Positions 1 through 11,023 of a stretch of 64,000 nt of DNA are shown here, one piece after another. The position numbers and the translations under genes were made by a program. Positions within the stretch are counted from its first letter, which is position 1. Each line of letters starts with the position of its first letter. The notes beneath the pieces are model-generated. The model did no database searches, was not told the DNA's origin, and saw only the letters and a list, made by a program, of their open reading frames with translations. Origin of the DNA: Cryptomeria japonica (taxonomy: Eukaryota > Streptophyta > Pinopsida > Cupressales > Cupressaceae). Location of the stretch: positions 104,977,796 to 105,041,795 of the forward strand of contig NC_081415.1 of NCBI RefSeq assembly GCF_030272615.1, read 5' to 3'.

Positions 1-707
1 GAGGCATAGACAATAAGAAATGTTGTTGATATTTTGTCAAGTCTCCTATCGAAGACTGATACTGATAAATTTGTTACTCCTATTGATAAGCTTGGACAAC
101 TTGTTAATGATGCCAAAGAACTAATGAAATCTTTTGAGGATGCAACTTATATTAGTGTTGAGAAGGATTACAAGAAGAAGAGAACATAGCACTTAATGAT
201 TGAAACTGACAAAGGGAAAGTTGCTCTTACTATCAATAAGAACTATTTGAAAAAAGCACTTGAGACTGGCTTTCAACTATAGCCAAATTTTCATTGTTTT
301 GTGTTGATTTGAAGAAGAAGAAGAAGGAGGAAGCTGAGCAAGAACTTGAAGTTCTTAGTGAGTCATTCAAGCCCCTTAATGACTCTGCTATCAATTTTGG
401 AAAATCGGTTGTTGAGCTTCAACATAAGTTGAAAGCTTATGAAAATGAATAGGTTAAGAGGATCAGATCACTGCAGGAATTATAGACACAACTGATACCG
501 AAGGTGGAAATCTTGCACAGAGCCTATAAAGAATCTGAAGCTATTCTTGCAACACCAGAGATGAGTACCATAGATACCATGGAGGATCTTGCTGGATAAA
601 TCAATACACATGTAGAGATAACCGACACTATTTTGGAGACCTGACATAATGATCTGAAGCAGTTGAAATCACATTTTAGTGATGCTTTTTCTAAGATTTC
701 ATTGTAA
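1..707 (+). pseudogene. Coiled-coil C-terminal ORF remnant of an LTR element
   Basis: The plus strand reads as a charged, Lys/Glu/Leu-rich protein remnant. It opens in frame 1, with stops at 7-9, 187-189 and 280-282, and continues after a frameshift near 300 in frame 3 to a TAA at 705-707. The heptad-like spacing of Leu, Ile and Val among Lys and Glu suggests a coiled coil. It is followed by G-rich tracts and an LTR, the same order as the coiled-coil reading frame and LTR at 27045-29070. I infer the 3' part of a non-autonomous LTR-element protein. No catalytic motif is visible, and the 5' part lies outside the window. Confidence 0.45.
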
Positions 708-995
708 AAAAAATTTGAACTCTTATATTTATATATATGCTATGCAATTTTGATGCATTTTTTATGTAACTGTACGTATTTACTTTCTTTTTCCATTGTT
801 GTCAAAGGGGGAGTAGTAGAAGAGTCAAAATTTTGTTGTAATTATATTGGGGAGTAGTAGTATATGTCTTTTAAATTTTTGTAATAACATGTAATTGCCA
901 AGGGGGAGTATATGTCATGAAGTCAATTTTTGTTTTGCACACTTAGTTGAATTTTTTTTTCCCTAAGTGTTGCCATCAATGCCAAAGGGAGAGAA
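708..995 (+). other. 3' untranslated region and polypurine tract of LTR element A
   Basis: Short G-rich runs of the form AAGGGGGAGTA recur near 806, 849 and 900. The last one (about 980-994, GCCAAAGGGAGAGA) lies directly before the LTR and resembles the polypurine tract that primes plus-strand synthesis. No reading frame was seen here. Confidence 0.5.
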
Positions 996-2230
996 TTTCG
1001 ACATTTGACTAAATAAGTAAAGACTGTTGATGATATGGAACCGGTAAATGATTGATTGGTGAATGTGATCAAGAGATTGAGATTCAAGTTTGATGACTAA
1101 GTCTTGTATTGTCATTGATGGCAACAATGTTTTTGTTGTCATCTAAGTCTTGGAAGCCAACCAGTAAGGTTTAACTAGTACAAAAGACAATTTAGCAGAG
1201 AACCGGTAATTAGAACTTCAACTAGTAAACTATGAACAAAGTTGCATTCTGACAAATGGTATGGGTGATTCATGAAGAGTTGGATGATGTGGTTTTACAA
1301 CAATGATGGAGACAGGTATTTGGAGCTATGTTCATAATCACATTGGCAAATTTAACCGGACAAGCGATATTTGATGTACAGAGAAGGCATTCTAATGAAC
1401 ACTCAACCGGTAGTGATAAAGTCACTTAAATTGGTGAAATGACATAGGTTTTTGATTTCTTATGTTGGTGGTCGACATAGGTAAAGTGTGTATTGTAAGA
1501 ATGTCTAGATTCATTGAACCTAGGAAATTGTTCCAAGGTTGTAGCCAACTAAAGTTGATGCCTATTAAAATGTGATGAGTTATGAGATAGATATGTGTAT
1601 GTGTGTGAGATCGAAGGCGAATTTTGAGAGTTTGATTATGCGGTGATTAGTGAAGCTCTGTATGGATGTGTTGTTGAAGTTTTTAGGATCTGAAGTGGAT
1701 CTTATTAGACACTAAGGTGTTATATGAAGATCATTTGATTGTTGTTTCCCTAACAGTTTGCAATAGTAAAATCCTCTAACCGGGTAGGTCCTAACATGCC
1801 TTAACTTGTAAATCCCCTAACAGGGTAGCTCTATATCAAAGTGTTAAATCCTCTTGTGAGGTTGATCCTAACAAGTCAAAGCTCCTAATAGGTCTTATCA
1901 TTTAAATCCCTTAACCTGGTGATTCCTAACTGGGTTTGCTCCTAACTGGGCATATTTGTAAGACCTTAACCGGTCTAGATTTCTATTCCGTAGATAGTGA
2001 ATCTTGTGGGTATTAACTCCCACCATGATTTTTCCCCTTTTGGGTTTCCATGTATAAATCTCTTGTGTTATGTAGAATTTTTTTATTGGACATTAGATTA
2101 TGTGGTGATATTCCTCTTATGCTTGTTAAGTTTGAAGTTGTTTAAGTTGGTGATCAGATTCATATTGTTTTTGCTTGTACTGATTCACCCCCCCCCTTAG
2201 TGCCTTATAAGTTTATCAATGTAGAGTTGT
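996..2230 (+). repeat. LTR A, degenerate long terminal repeat (probably a 3' LTR)
   Basis: The repeat starts right after a polypurine tract. Its first bases read TTTCGACA, probably a decayed TGTTGACA. Between 1760 and 1975 there are many short CCTAAC-GGGT motifs. Near its end are the GTGGG/CCCAC hairpin (2006-2023) and the TGATTCACCCC block (2181 on), shared with the other copia-type LTRs of this window. The right end is unclear because no clean CA terminus is seen, so 2230 is approximate. The predicted peptide inside it (1997-2200) is not taken as a gene. Confidence 0.55.
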
Positions 2231-3767
2231 TGATCACAAAAACCTCATTGCAAAGAGGAGAGCATAAATGGAACACCATTGAGGCACTCTTCTAAAGCCC
2301 ACACTCATTCAAGAGAAGTCTCTTGAGCTTTGAAAACATACACTCTATGTTTAGAAATAAATTGCATGTAAATGTATGTGTGTAAACAATAAATTTAAAG
2401 TCCACATTAGAATCAAATTGTATTTTATTGGGCTGAACTTGTCATTTTGTGGGCCAAGAAAGAGAGATAATAATGCTCAAGATAATCTAGGCCACTAGAG
2501 ATCTAGAGGAATTTTAATAGACGAGAGAAGGCAAATTTGGTGAAACAATTTTTTTGGCTGCTACAACCTTTCAATTTGCTCACATAAATTTATCAAAATG
2601 AGAGGACTGAGGGACATTAGTTATGAAAATATGTCATAAAATCTAAAAAAACATGGAAGAACAATATATTGGCCAATGAAACATTTACAAACAAAAGTGA
2701 GGAAGGGTCCTTAACTAAATTAAAGAACATCTTTTAAAATGTATTTTTCTTGATGAAAAATTGATTTATGAAAAATAATATCTTATGATTTTAAGGGTTT
2801 GAATTTACATATCAAATTCTAAACAGGGGTAGGAAGAATAATAAAGAATTCTTGTTATTTGAATTATTTGTATCTAGTTATTTAAAATTAAAGGTGTAAT
2901 CGATAACATCATCAAACTCCTACTTATGGCAGTTTTGATCTTAAAATATATTTTCTTTTCTTTTTTCAAACCTATGTACATCATTGGTTTGTATAGGTGC
3001 TCCTTGTTAATATCTCTATTTTCTTTCATTCAAAAATCTTATTTAAAGATGTAAATATTATATAAGCATCCATATTACCTATTACAATATTTTTTTAAAG
3101 GATACCAATTCCCTACAAGTTCTTTACCCACTTCTAACCAATTGATATTTGACAATTTTGGCTTGCCTTGATGTAAAGGTTCATGATTGACACATCACAA
3201 TTCCACACTCTCGTCTTAGTTCTACATTTTGAATTTAGTTCTTGTTACACCTCTCAACATCTTCTACACTATATTTCTTGAATTTATTCGTGCTTCTTAA
3301 ATAATTTGAGATTTAAGAAAGACTATAGGGAGATAGCACTTTTCTACATTCATGCTTCTTTATTATTTCCTCACAATCCTAGATAATCTTTGAAGTCTTG
3401 TGTTAGACCTTTAATCTATGGAGTCACCTTTTTTAGATAATCTTTGGAGTCTTGTATACTGCTTGTTTCTTATTTATGCAAATTTTATTTATTGATTCTA
3501 AGTTATTGATGTTTTTTCAGTTGTTTCCAAAAATTTTGTTTGAAATATTTTTTCTTAACCTCAAGGGATAATTACATCATATTTTTGTATCAGTTCTATG
3601 GGGTGCCATTAATATCTATTTTTAAAACCTCAAATCCATCTTCCTTTGGTCACATGTAGAAAGGTAAGAGACATCTTAAAGCTCTACAACTTTTTGAAGT
3701 ATTATTACTCTACAAAGATACATTGTTGTATTTTAAGGCTTTGATAGCATGCAAAAGTAAAGATTGA
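2231..3767. other. AT-rich interval without supported genes
   Basis: No convincing reading frame, RNA gene or terminal repeat was seen on either strand. The right edge abuts a minus-strand primer-binding site, so the right-hand part could be internal sequence of a non-coding LTR element, but it contains no gag-like coding. Confidence 0.5.
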
Positions 3768-3779
3768 GCTCTGATACCA
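3768..3779 (-). promoter_or_regulatory. Primer-binding site for initiator tRNA-Met, minus strand
   Basis: Read on the minus strand the site is TGGTATCAGAGC, the standard plant initiator-methionine tRNA primer-binding site. It lies directly after a sequence ending CCAACA, an expected LTR end. This marks the 5' LTR/internal boundary of a minus-strand copia-type element, with the LTR to the right and the internal region to the left. Confidence 0.75.
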
Positions 3780-4450
3780 TGTTGGATTTTGCAATACAAG
3801 CCTGCAAGATCAAACACAAACTAAAACACCTTCCACAAATGAGAGTAGTAAGAAAAATATGTCGTATTTCTCAAAAACAAATATTACAGGATGAATTACA
3901 ATTGTACAATGGCGTTCTTATAAAGAAAACACAAAGATACCTTTAGCTAAATTTAGGAAAACTGAAGTGCAAGCATGAGGAGCCAACTTTAATTAAACTA
4001 GAAGCACAACTAAGAGAACTTAAGCAACTCAAAGCACAACTAAGTGCACTTAAGCAAAAAAGCATAACTAGTTGTTAAAATGCTCTAATGCCCCTTTAAG
4101 TGAGTCTTAGGGTGAAGTAAAAAGCCTCTAAATGCATGAATTGGTCCTGACAACTAAGGAATGATGAGGTACCTATGTACAAACCAATGCAACTCTCACT
4201 AATGGAGAAAATGAGAAAAACCCAATGGGAGAAAACTCCCCCCCAAAATAGAGAAAAGAGAATGAAGGACTAAAAAGCCTTCAATAAAATGTCCCAAAAA
4301 AGAACAGGTACATTTAACATCCTTTGAAGCACGAAAAAGCTATATGAAACTATCAAATGATAACTGCTATAGTGTTGAATGAAGAACTTCCTCTAAAACC
4401 AAGATGATGATTAGGATGAAGAAGACAAAAATTTGCATGAGTTTACCCAA
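3780..4450 (-). repeat. 5' LTR of a degraded minus-strand LTR element (right end uncertain)
   Basis: In plus coordinates it begins TGTTGGATTTTGC immediately beside the primer-binding site. This is the inverted form of an LTR ending ...CAACA. The right boundary is not visible; copia coding sequence of another element starts by about 4500. No matching LTR was found to the left, so the element is truncated or the partner has decayed. Confidence 0.5.
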
Positions 4451-4499
4451 TGATACTATCAAACTATCAAATGGAAAAAAAGGAAAAACATTTGGCAAT

Positions 4500-5377
4500 C
4501 AAAGATATAGATGGCACATGAATCTGCATGAGTGGCCCCAATGAAACTACTCAAATATGTAAGAGTAAAATGCTAGTAAAAAATACAGGAGCCAATAGTT
4601 TGAAGAACACTGATCAACAGAGGATAAAAGGTTACCTTCAAAAAACTAGAATGCAAGAGTGTCTAACTCCAAAGTCAAACCGAGGAAGCATTAGCACCAA
4701 CAATAGAAACCCCACTATAATGATAACAAAGAGTAGATTTCATGCCAAACCTAGGATGTGCATTACACCCACATCACCCAAATTACTTACAAAGAGTAGA
4801 TTTCATACCAAACCTAGGATATGCATTACACCATCTATCCCCTTCACTTTTCCATCAAGGATTCTAATATTGATGCTTTCATGGCCATCAACCTTTAGAT
4901 GAGATTCATCACCTTGATACACCTTCCCACCATCATAATATTCATACTTTAAAAACCAACCCTAATGTGAGGTAATGTGAAAAGACACATTTGAATCTAT
5001 CAACCACACATCTTCTGATGCATGTGTTGCCAAGGCTGAAATAAATGCTTCATCATCCTCTTCAGAGTATTTTTTTGAATCTAAATTGTAGGGCCTTTTC
5101 TTCTTTTTCTCCTTATATTTTTTTTGAAAGTGAAAAGTTTTGCCGCAGTTCCAACTTTTTTCCTTGGACTTTCTAGGAGACTTGGATCTCCCATGGGATT
5201 TGGTTTTGCCTCTTTCATCTTCCTTGTCCTTCTTCTTTCCTTTCTCTTTCAATATACCATGAACCACAATAGACCCCTTAGTTGACTCAAAAGTCTTCTT
5301 TCACATCTCTTACAAAAGTAATGATGCTGCTACCTCATCTATCTTGAACTTGGTGGTTTTACTCCCAATAACCATAA
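4500..5377 (-). pseudogene. Ty1/copia gag-protease fragment
   Basis: On the minus strand, 5267 to 4962 encodes a Lys/Arg-rich gag tail, a ruined zinc knuckle and the start of the protease. The knuckle is readable as WNCGKTFHFQKKY, with its first and last Cys replaced. The protease reads WLIDSNVSFHITSH, where DSGAS-type residues are expected, so its Gly is lost. Further left, after stops, are the GAG-pre-integrase motifs around VMHILGLA-NLLFV. Upstream gag residues reach about 5378, where the Helitron terminus begins. No integrase or reverse transcriptase remains. This is a dead fragment, probably split by the Helitron. Confidence 0.75.
4726..4833 (-). repeat. In-frame tandem duplication inside copia pol
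   Basis: Two copies of about 45 bp, starting at 4726 and 4789 (offset 63 bp, 21 codons), differ by two bases. Each encodes the GAG-pre-integrase block with the residues MHILGL. The offset keeps the frame. Confidence 0.7.
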
Positions 5378-5406
5378 CTAGCGGTTGCACCTAATCAAAG
5401 GTGCAA
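5378..5406 (-). terminator. Candidate Helitron 3' terminus: hairpin plus CTAG
   Basis: On the minus strand the sequence holds a 7-bp stem TTGCACC/GGTGCAA (5406-5400 with 5391-5385) and an 8-nt loop. Three bases and then CTAG (5381-5378) follow, and the next base is T. Helitrons end in CTRR after a hairpin and insert between A and T. The hairpin is closer to CTAG than usual, so the call is moderate. The copia gag fragment stops being recognisable exactly here. Confidence 0.55.
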
Positions 5407-5789
5407 TGGGTATGCCGATAGTAATATATGGTTGAGTTTTCTAGTTGTATAAAATAAAATGTGTGGTTGGTGGCTTTGTGGATTGTTCGTCAACATAATG
5501 AATAATAATTACCTAATGCACTATATGTCTTCAAAACAGTTGACAACAACTTGTGTAGTTAAAAGATTCCAACAAAATTATTATACTAAATTTTTTAATA
5601 ATCACGTGATTTCATGTGACAACAAATGTCTACTTTTAGAAAACTATTTGGGTATTAAATAAATCTGCAAATATTTAAATGTCCTAAATTTTGAACATAT
5701 GTCATTACAGAAATATGTAAGAATATAACCAATATCCAATAGTTTTGATATATAGCTTTTTTTTTTTTAATCTTAGAGAGATAGTTGTT
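5407..5789 (-). other. Helitron 3' untranslated region
   Basis: This lies between the helicase remnant and the proposed 3' terminus. It is AT-rich, with a poly(T) tract at 5757-5769, and no reading frame with recognisable similarity was found. Confidence 0.4.
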
Positions 5790-7506
5790 GTAGTCTTGCT
5801 TCTTCTTTCTTCATGATGATGGTATATGGATTGTTTTGCATTTTAGAGTATCTCTCATACGAGAATGCAGGTTCAATATGAATACCATCCAATGATTTAA
5901 CTCTGGATATGGCTATGAATGTCAAGCCTTGCCTTTCAATTTCTCCAATATCAATCGTTTCCTTTTGGAGTGTTAAACCCTAGGATTTGTGGACTATAAT
6001 AGCCCATGCCATCTTAAGTGGGACCTACCTTCTGTTACCTAGTGATATTGGTGTTATTGGTACAACTTTTAGATCAGTGGGATTCAATTCTTATTATAAC
6101 ATATGCTAGAATATCAGGTGGCTTGGACCCATATTGATACACGATGTCGAGTACTTCACCAAGAGCACCATTTACAAGGCTTGCATTGGTCCATATGTTT
6201 GTTTTTATCATAATTCATTGACCTTTGCATAATAGAACTTTTTTTTCAATTTTTTCATCCTCAGATTCAACAGTTGGTTGACTTCAAATGTTTGCCGCGT
6301 TGCTAATTGCAATTGGATAATTCAAATTTTTTAACATCCTTTTGTTATGGTACCTTACCAAGTCATTTGTAGGAAATAGGTGTATTGATTTGTTAAATTG
6401 TTCATTATGACTTGGTGTAAGTTCCTTGCTTATGCATGACATCAATAATTACCAATCATCCCATTTTGGTTGTGCATTTTGTATGTTGGTAAGAATATGT
6501 CTAAATTGTGCCTATGTCAGATCCCCACTGTGTTAGCGAAATACTATTTGTAAGGTTGTGGTCATCATAAATAGGCTCCATAGTGCTATGGAAATTGAGT
6601 GTGAAATGTAGATAGGCTTGTCCATTACAGGCCTTAATTGTGCAAGGTCGCTAATCAAAATCATGAATATCCCTCTGAATTTTAAATGTTGTTTATTCGG
6701 GAAAGCTTCACGTAACCTCATGTCTATTTGTATAAGTAATTTTGGTCCTATGAATCTCATCTGATCAATGAGAATGTATCGTATACTCTTCATGTCTTCT
6801 TGGAATGTGGTTAGTGCCTAGCCTTGTAATGGGTGCATATCTTTAATAGGGATTTTGAGTGTTGAGTATATTGTTGGTGTGCTTATGTTAAATGCATCAA
6901 TTCCTATTGGGGCCATAATAAGGATCTGACAACTTTGGGAAGTGTCTCCTTGAAGTGCATTCCTTATACAACTAATTAGGTATGATTTCCCTGTCCTTGT
7001 TGTTCCTTAGATAATCATATATAATGCTTCATTTGAAAGCCCCTTGCTATGATTGGTGATTATTGTCAATGCTAGTTTTTGCTCTAATGATAAGGTATAT
7101 TCAAGTACATTGTGTATGATGGTATAGGTCCACCTGGGCAATGTTTTTTCACCATGGTTATGAATTTTGATGCCATATCATGTAGATCTTGCGACACTAT
7201 AATTTAATCCCATTTGTAGTTGCAATCAAACTCACGCTTGTCAAAAATTTCATTTTCATCTAGGCTTAGATGACTTGTTGTTCCCATTCCTGAGAGTAAT
7301 TCCCATTCTTGCATTTCCAATACATTCCTTGTGTTTATATCATCTTCATTATCTTCTTCTTGTTCAATATCGGGCCGACTTCTGTAGTATGGTTGACGTT
7401 CTAGACATAATACTTATTTTTGTTCATTTGGGTCCAATTTGTGATTATTCTCTCCTTATCAAGGCCTATGTCTTGTTTCATGTTCTGAAAGTGTTTGTAT
7501 AGGAGT
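5790..7506 (-). pseudogene. PIF1-like DNA helicase domain of the Helitron RepHel protein
   Basis: Minus-strand translation in shifting frames shows superfamily 1B helicase motifs in the expected order. The Walker A region near 7000 reads GTTRTGKSYLI (canonical GTAGTGKS). The Walker B region, 6793-6533, reads ILIDQMRFIGPKLL, where DEM is usual, so the catalytic Glu is Gln. Motif III reads LISDLAQLRPV, with GDxxQLPPV expected, and a later motif near 6170 reads NASLVNGALGEV. PIF1-type helicases unwind DNA during rolling-circle transposition. Stops and frameshifts occur throughout, so the gene is dead. The coding runs on into the Rep part beyond the solo LTR at 7507-8292. Confidence 0.8.
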
Positions 7507-8292
7507 TGTATATGGTGAAAATGGAAACAACAATATCGAAAGACTAAATGAATTCAACCACAAAACCCTAGCCTAACAACAACAAAGATCCACCATAACA
7601 TATGAAGATTACCTAAGACAATGCAAATCAAATGAAATCACAAAGATTATACCATCACATGTCCAATAGGGTTTGGATCTTCATTCTTCCTCTCTCCATT
7701 GAACTTTCTTGATATATTTGCTCTCAGATTTTATGTGTGCACAAGAGCTCAACAAAGAACAGAAATATGGTTGCAAGTAGGATCGCATATGAAAGTTCAA
7801 AAGTGTAGTGTAGTCGAGTCGTAAGCGGGGTGCATAGGGTTGATAAATGAAGGAAGCATCTCCTTATATAGAAGACACTATAAGAAATGGAAGGATAAGA
7901 TTGAGAGGTGTAAAAGATAAATGGTCGGTTATGATTAGAGGGTAGGTAAAAGAAATAATAAAATAATAAGAGGGTAGGTAGTGTACGAATTAAGAGATGA
8001 ATGACATGTTTCATAGGTAGAAAACGTTAATGAATTAATTAAATAAATAAAGATTTATTTAATTAATAGAAGAAGTGGGATCAATTAAATAAATAAGATA
8101 TTTATTTAATTTAGGAAAAGGATAATTTAAATAAATAAATGTATTTATGTAAATGAGAAATAAGGCTAGAAGAGGATAAATGAATTAATTAAATAAATAA
8201 TGATTTATTTAATTGATAGAAGAATTAGGCTTAAAATAATTAAATAAATAAAATATTTATTTAATTAGATTGGACAATTTTAGATGTCTACA
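7507..8292 (-). repeat. Solo LTR of the gypsy family also found at 38453 and 55202
   Basis: This 786-bp sequence runs from TGTATATGGTGAAAA to GATGTCTACA and closely matches both LTRs of the gypsy element at 38453-55980, in the same orientation. It is flanked by GGAGT (7502-7506) and AGAGT (8293-8297), a 5-bp target duplication with one change. No internal gypsy sequence lies beside it, so it is a solo LTR left by LTR-LTR recombination. Joining the flanks brings the Helitron reading frame back into register. The LTR holds several AT-rich palindromes. Confidence 0.88.
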
Positions 8293-9833
8293 AGAGTAAT
8301 TCACTCCAGCAAAACTTTTCAAAGTGTTCTGAATCTTGCTTTGGAATGTTGTAGAATTTTAGGAAAACATTCACAATGGCCTTTATTGTTCTTTGTTTCC
8401 ATTTGTAGCCTTTACGAGTTGCTGCATAGGAGTAAGATATTGCAGATTCTAATAGTGTTATGGTTTCTAATCCTGTTGGGTGATTCATATAAGAATCTAG
8501 GTAATTGATTCCAAGCTGCTTTCTTTTCCTTTCGTTGTTAGTCAGTTTAGCACTTTTTGTCCAACATTCAAGGTTGTGAAAGGCTTGTTACACACAACAA
8601 GGGGAAATTTATGGAGCATATGGCATGTTTCTTGTGCACCAATATTGAATTCTACCAAAAGTTCTATCATGAATTTTCTATATGTGGTCACAAGAATGTC
8701 TTCTATCCATTGGCTCGTGGATATTCTTGTTAACCTATCTTTGCAACTCTCTAAGGTCATCTCTGCTTTTGATGCATATTTGGCAGTGTATTTTAGGACA
8801 AGTTGTTGTGAGATAATAGGTTGGCAATCTATATTGGTTCTCCATATTGAGATCATTTCTCGATTGTGTATATTTAGTCGATCATCATTTCTTGCAAGTT
8901 TATACTCCTTTGTGCCAATGCTATCACGTGATAATGTGGAGCTTCCTTGCACTTTCCATAGAGCTTTGTATCGACACTCTAGTTTTTTCCCTTTTCTGTG
9001 TAAGCATGCTCCCTCTTTGCATTTTGTGTGTCGTTGGACTCAATTAATTATGTTTTCGTATTCATCTGAGGTGTTCACGGCCAATATTTCAAATGTATTT
9101 AGTAGGCATGGATCATCATAGGGAGAGCGATGTATTGTATTATTTTTTATTAATACATCTCATGGGTTCCAAGCATTGGTGTGTAGGTCAAAGAATGTTC
9201 TTGCCTTTTCAACATCGTCATTATTTTCCCAGTCAAGATTGTCCATGTCTAGTGCATCTTGGAGCCAAAGGAATCCATGTATGTGGCTCGTTCCTCGATG
9301 TTTCCATTCATATATGTACCAGTAGTCTCTTGCATTCAGAAGTTTCTTGATGATTTCTTCACGAAAGATAGTAAATCATTGATGTAAGTATAAGGATGTT
9401 GTATGTGTGATATTGATCACATTTTGTAGATGGTGTTTGTTTTGATTGTGTTGTTAAAGTCACGTCTTCTGACGAGTAATTGCTACAAATTTGGCCACTT
9501 TGTGTCAGTTAAACTTAGTATGAAGAACAGTGTCGGTGATCATATTTGGCTAATCATGTTGGATAATTCATAGTTACACTTGTTCCAATATGGCCTCGTC
9601 CCTTTGATTGATGACCCAAAATGCATAAGCTCTTTATCTAGTTGTGTGTATGTGAGAGTTTTGAGTAGTGGTTGGTATGTTCTCTTCTACATTTTTTTTA
9701 ACAAAAATTGTAGCAAGTCATTGACTGCGATGCTGCATTATAAGATTGAATACAAATATCAAAACCTTGGATGCCTACCAAACCTTTAGTCATGAAACCA
9801 TATTAGGTTTAATACATGCTTGTGCATTTTTAC
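8293..9833 (-). pseudogene. Helitron Rep (HUH endonuclease) region
   Basis: The minus strand encodes the Rep catalytic region. Around 9300-9260 it reads RGTSHIHGFLWL, with the two His of the HUH metal-binding motif at 9285-9277. Residues typical of Helitron-like N domains (HPRF-Y) lie near 9770. Downstream, 8952-8542 encodes the Rep portion with ARNDDRLNIHN and LKYTAKYASKAE, the block that normally carries the catalytic Tyr residues. Rep nicks and joins DNA in rolling-circle transposition. Stops at several points and frame changes show it is not functional. It continues into the helicase across the solo LTR. Confidence 0.78.
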
Positions 9834-10883
9834 CTATTTTAATTGTGGTTGAGGTTGTAGAGTAGTACCATTTGGAAAAAGTGTAGGGAATGCCATTTCA
9901 AGTAAGCCCTCAGTATTATATTCATTAACTGGAGACAAGTCAATTGTAGGCCAAGCAATACTATCACTTACACTATCTTTAAGCTCCAATGTCTGCTTCA
10001 TGATTTCAAGTTCATAGCATTTGTTTGGTAATTTAGCGACAAAGGATGTGCTTGTTGTATCATTTTTGGATTTTTCTTCATCACTCTCATCATCGGTATT
10101 TAGCACCATAAATTCATCGTTAGTTTCAATGGTATGTAATATGCCAAAAATATTTGTTCTTCTTTCAAGGAGCTCTAACAAGTGATCATCATTGATTACA
10201 ACATCTTTATAGTGTGGATCATATCTAATATTATATTCCAATGCATCTCTTACATGTTACCTCCTCACGTAGCATTCATAACATTGACCTTGAGTGCTTA
10301 ATCGACATATTATAAGTACATCTAAGTCAGAAACTCTTTGTGAAAGCTCCTTTACTATAATTTTTATGTCCTATGGGAAGCTAACTGTGTGTCCACTATA
10401 CCTCTATTGACCTCCAACAATATGGTTTACTTGCAAGATAGAGTTTACTCTAGCAATAAGCATTTCTTCTATCTAAGTTATCTTTTTTAGGACTACTGGC
10501 TGCTCTCTAGGGTCCATGTTATTGGCTAGTGAGAAGCGATGTGTTCCTTTTTCATTAAATCACCTTCGACAAGTAGTAGTAGGGTTTGACGAGCAAAAGA
10601 GCATGCCTAAGTAGGACTCCTTACACACACTACATGTTCATGGGCTAGATACTATGTCTATTCTTTCATGAAATCTCTTCAATGTCAGGATTATTTCTAA
10701 ATGCAGGCATTGTAGTATTTGTTGTTGTTGTTGGGTAGTTTGTTCTTTTTTGAGGCACCTATGAGCAACTATTTGATCTTTGTGTTGTGCATAATAAGCT
10801 TGACTTCTTTTCTGGCTTTTCTCTCTTCTTATTTCTATTTGCGTCGGGCTAAGTTGTCTCTTTCCACCATTATAGTTGGCCAT
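9834..10883 (-). pseudogene. N-terminal part of the Helitron RepHel protein
   Basis: The probable start is the ATG at 10883-10881 (MANYNGGKRQLSP). An Arg/Lys/Gln-rich segment follows (10883-10638), then a Cys-containing region (CSVCKESYLGML near 10630-10590). The block with FSLANNMDP and HTVSFP resembles the DUF6570 domain that precedes Helitron-like N domains in plant proteins. 10241-9834 encodes an acidic stretch and a FPTLFPNGT motif, a hallmark just before the Rep domain. Stops near 10627 and in 10240-10580 break it. Domain naming is from memory of the family; the residues are seen. Confidence 0.7.
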
Positions 10884-11018
10884 CTGTGAACAAATTCAAT
10901 GTTTATTATCAATATACATATTTTTGGGTTAGATAGGTAACAATTATGCAATCAAAAATTATGAATGAAAAGGCAATGGTTTTAATACAATATAAATAAA
11001 GGAAAATAATTGAAAGTG
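10884..11018. other. Upstream sequence of the RepHel gene up to the copia insertion
   Basis: This is AT-rich non-coding sequence between the RepHel start and the copia target site. It resumes on the other side of the copia element at 18345, so the region that would hold the Helitron promoter is split by that insertion. Confidence 0.5.
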
Positions 11019-11023
11019 CTAAA

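Larger units (their letters stand above)
5378..10900 (-). mobile_element. Autonomous-type Helitron, decayed, minus strand
   Basis: A minus-strand run from about 10883 to 5790 contains, in order, a Cys-rich N-terminal region, a Helitron-like N domain with an HUH nuclease motif, and a PIF1-like helicase. This is the RepHel layout of Helitrons. The 3' end is proposed at 5378, where the minus strand ends in a short hairpin followed by CTAG and a host T. The 5' TC end was not located: the copia element at 11024-18344 interrupts the sequence and the Helitron resumes at 18345 or beyond. A gypsy solo LTR interrupts the Rep/helicase part. It is inactive because of many stops and frameshifts. Confidence 0.75.

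Noticed and set aside
8576-9350. Plus-strand open frames of up to 181 codons
   Set aside because: They are antisense to the Helitron Rep region, whose minus-strand motifs (HUH, YASKAE) are recognisable.
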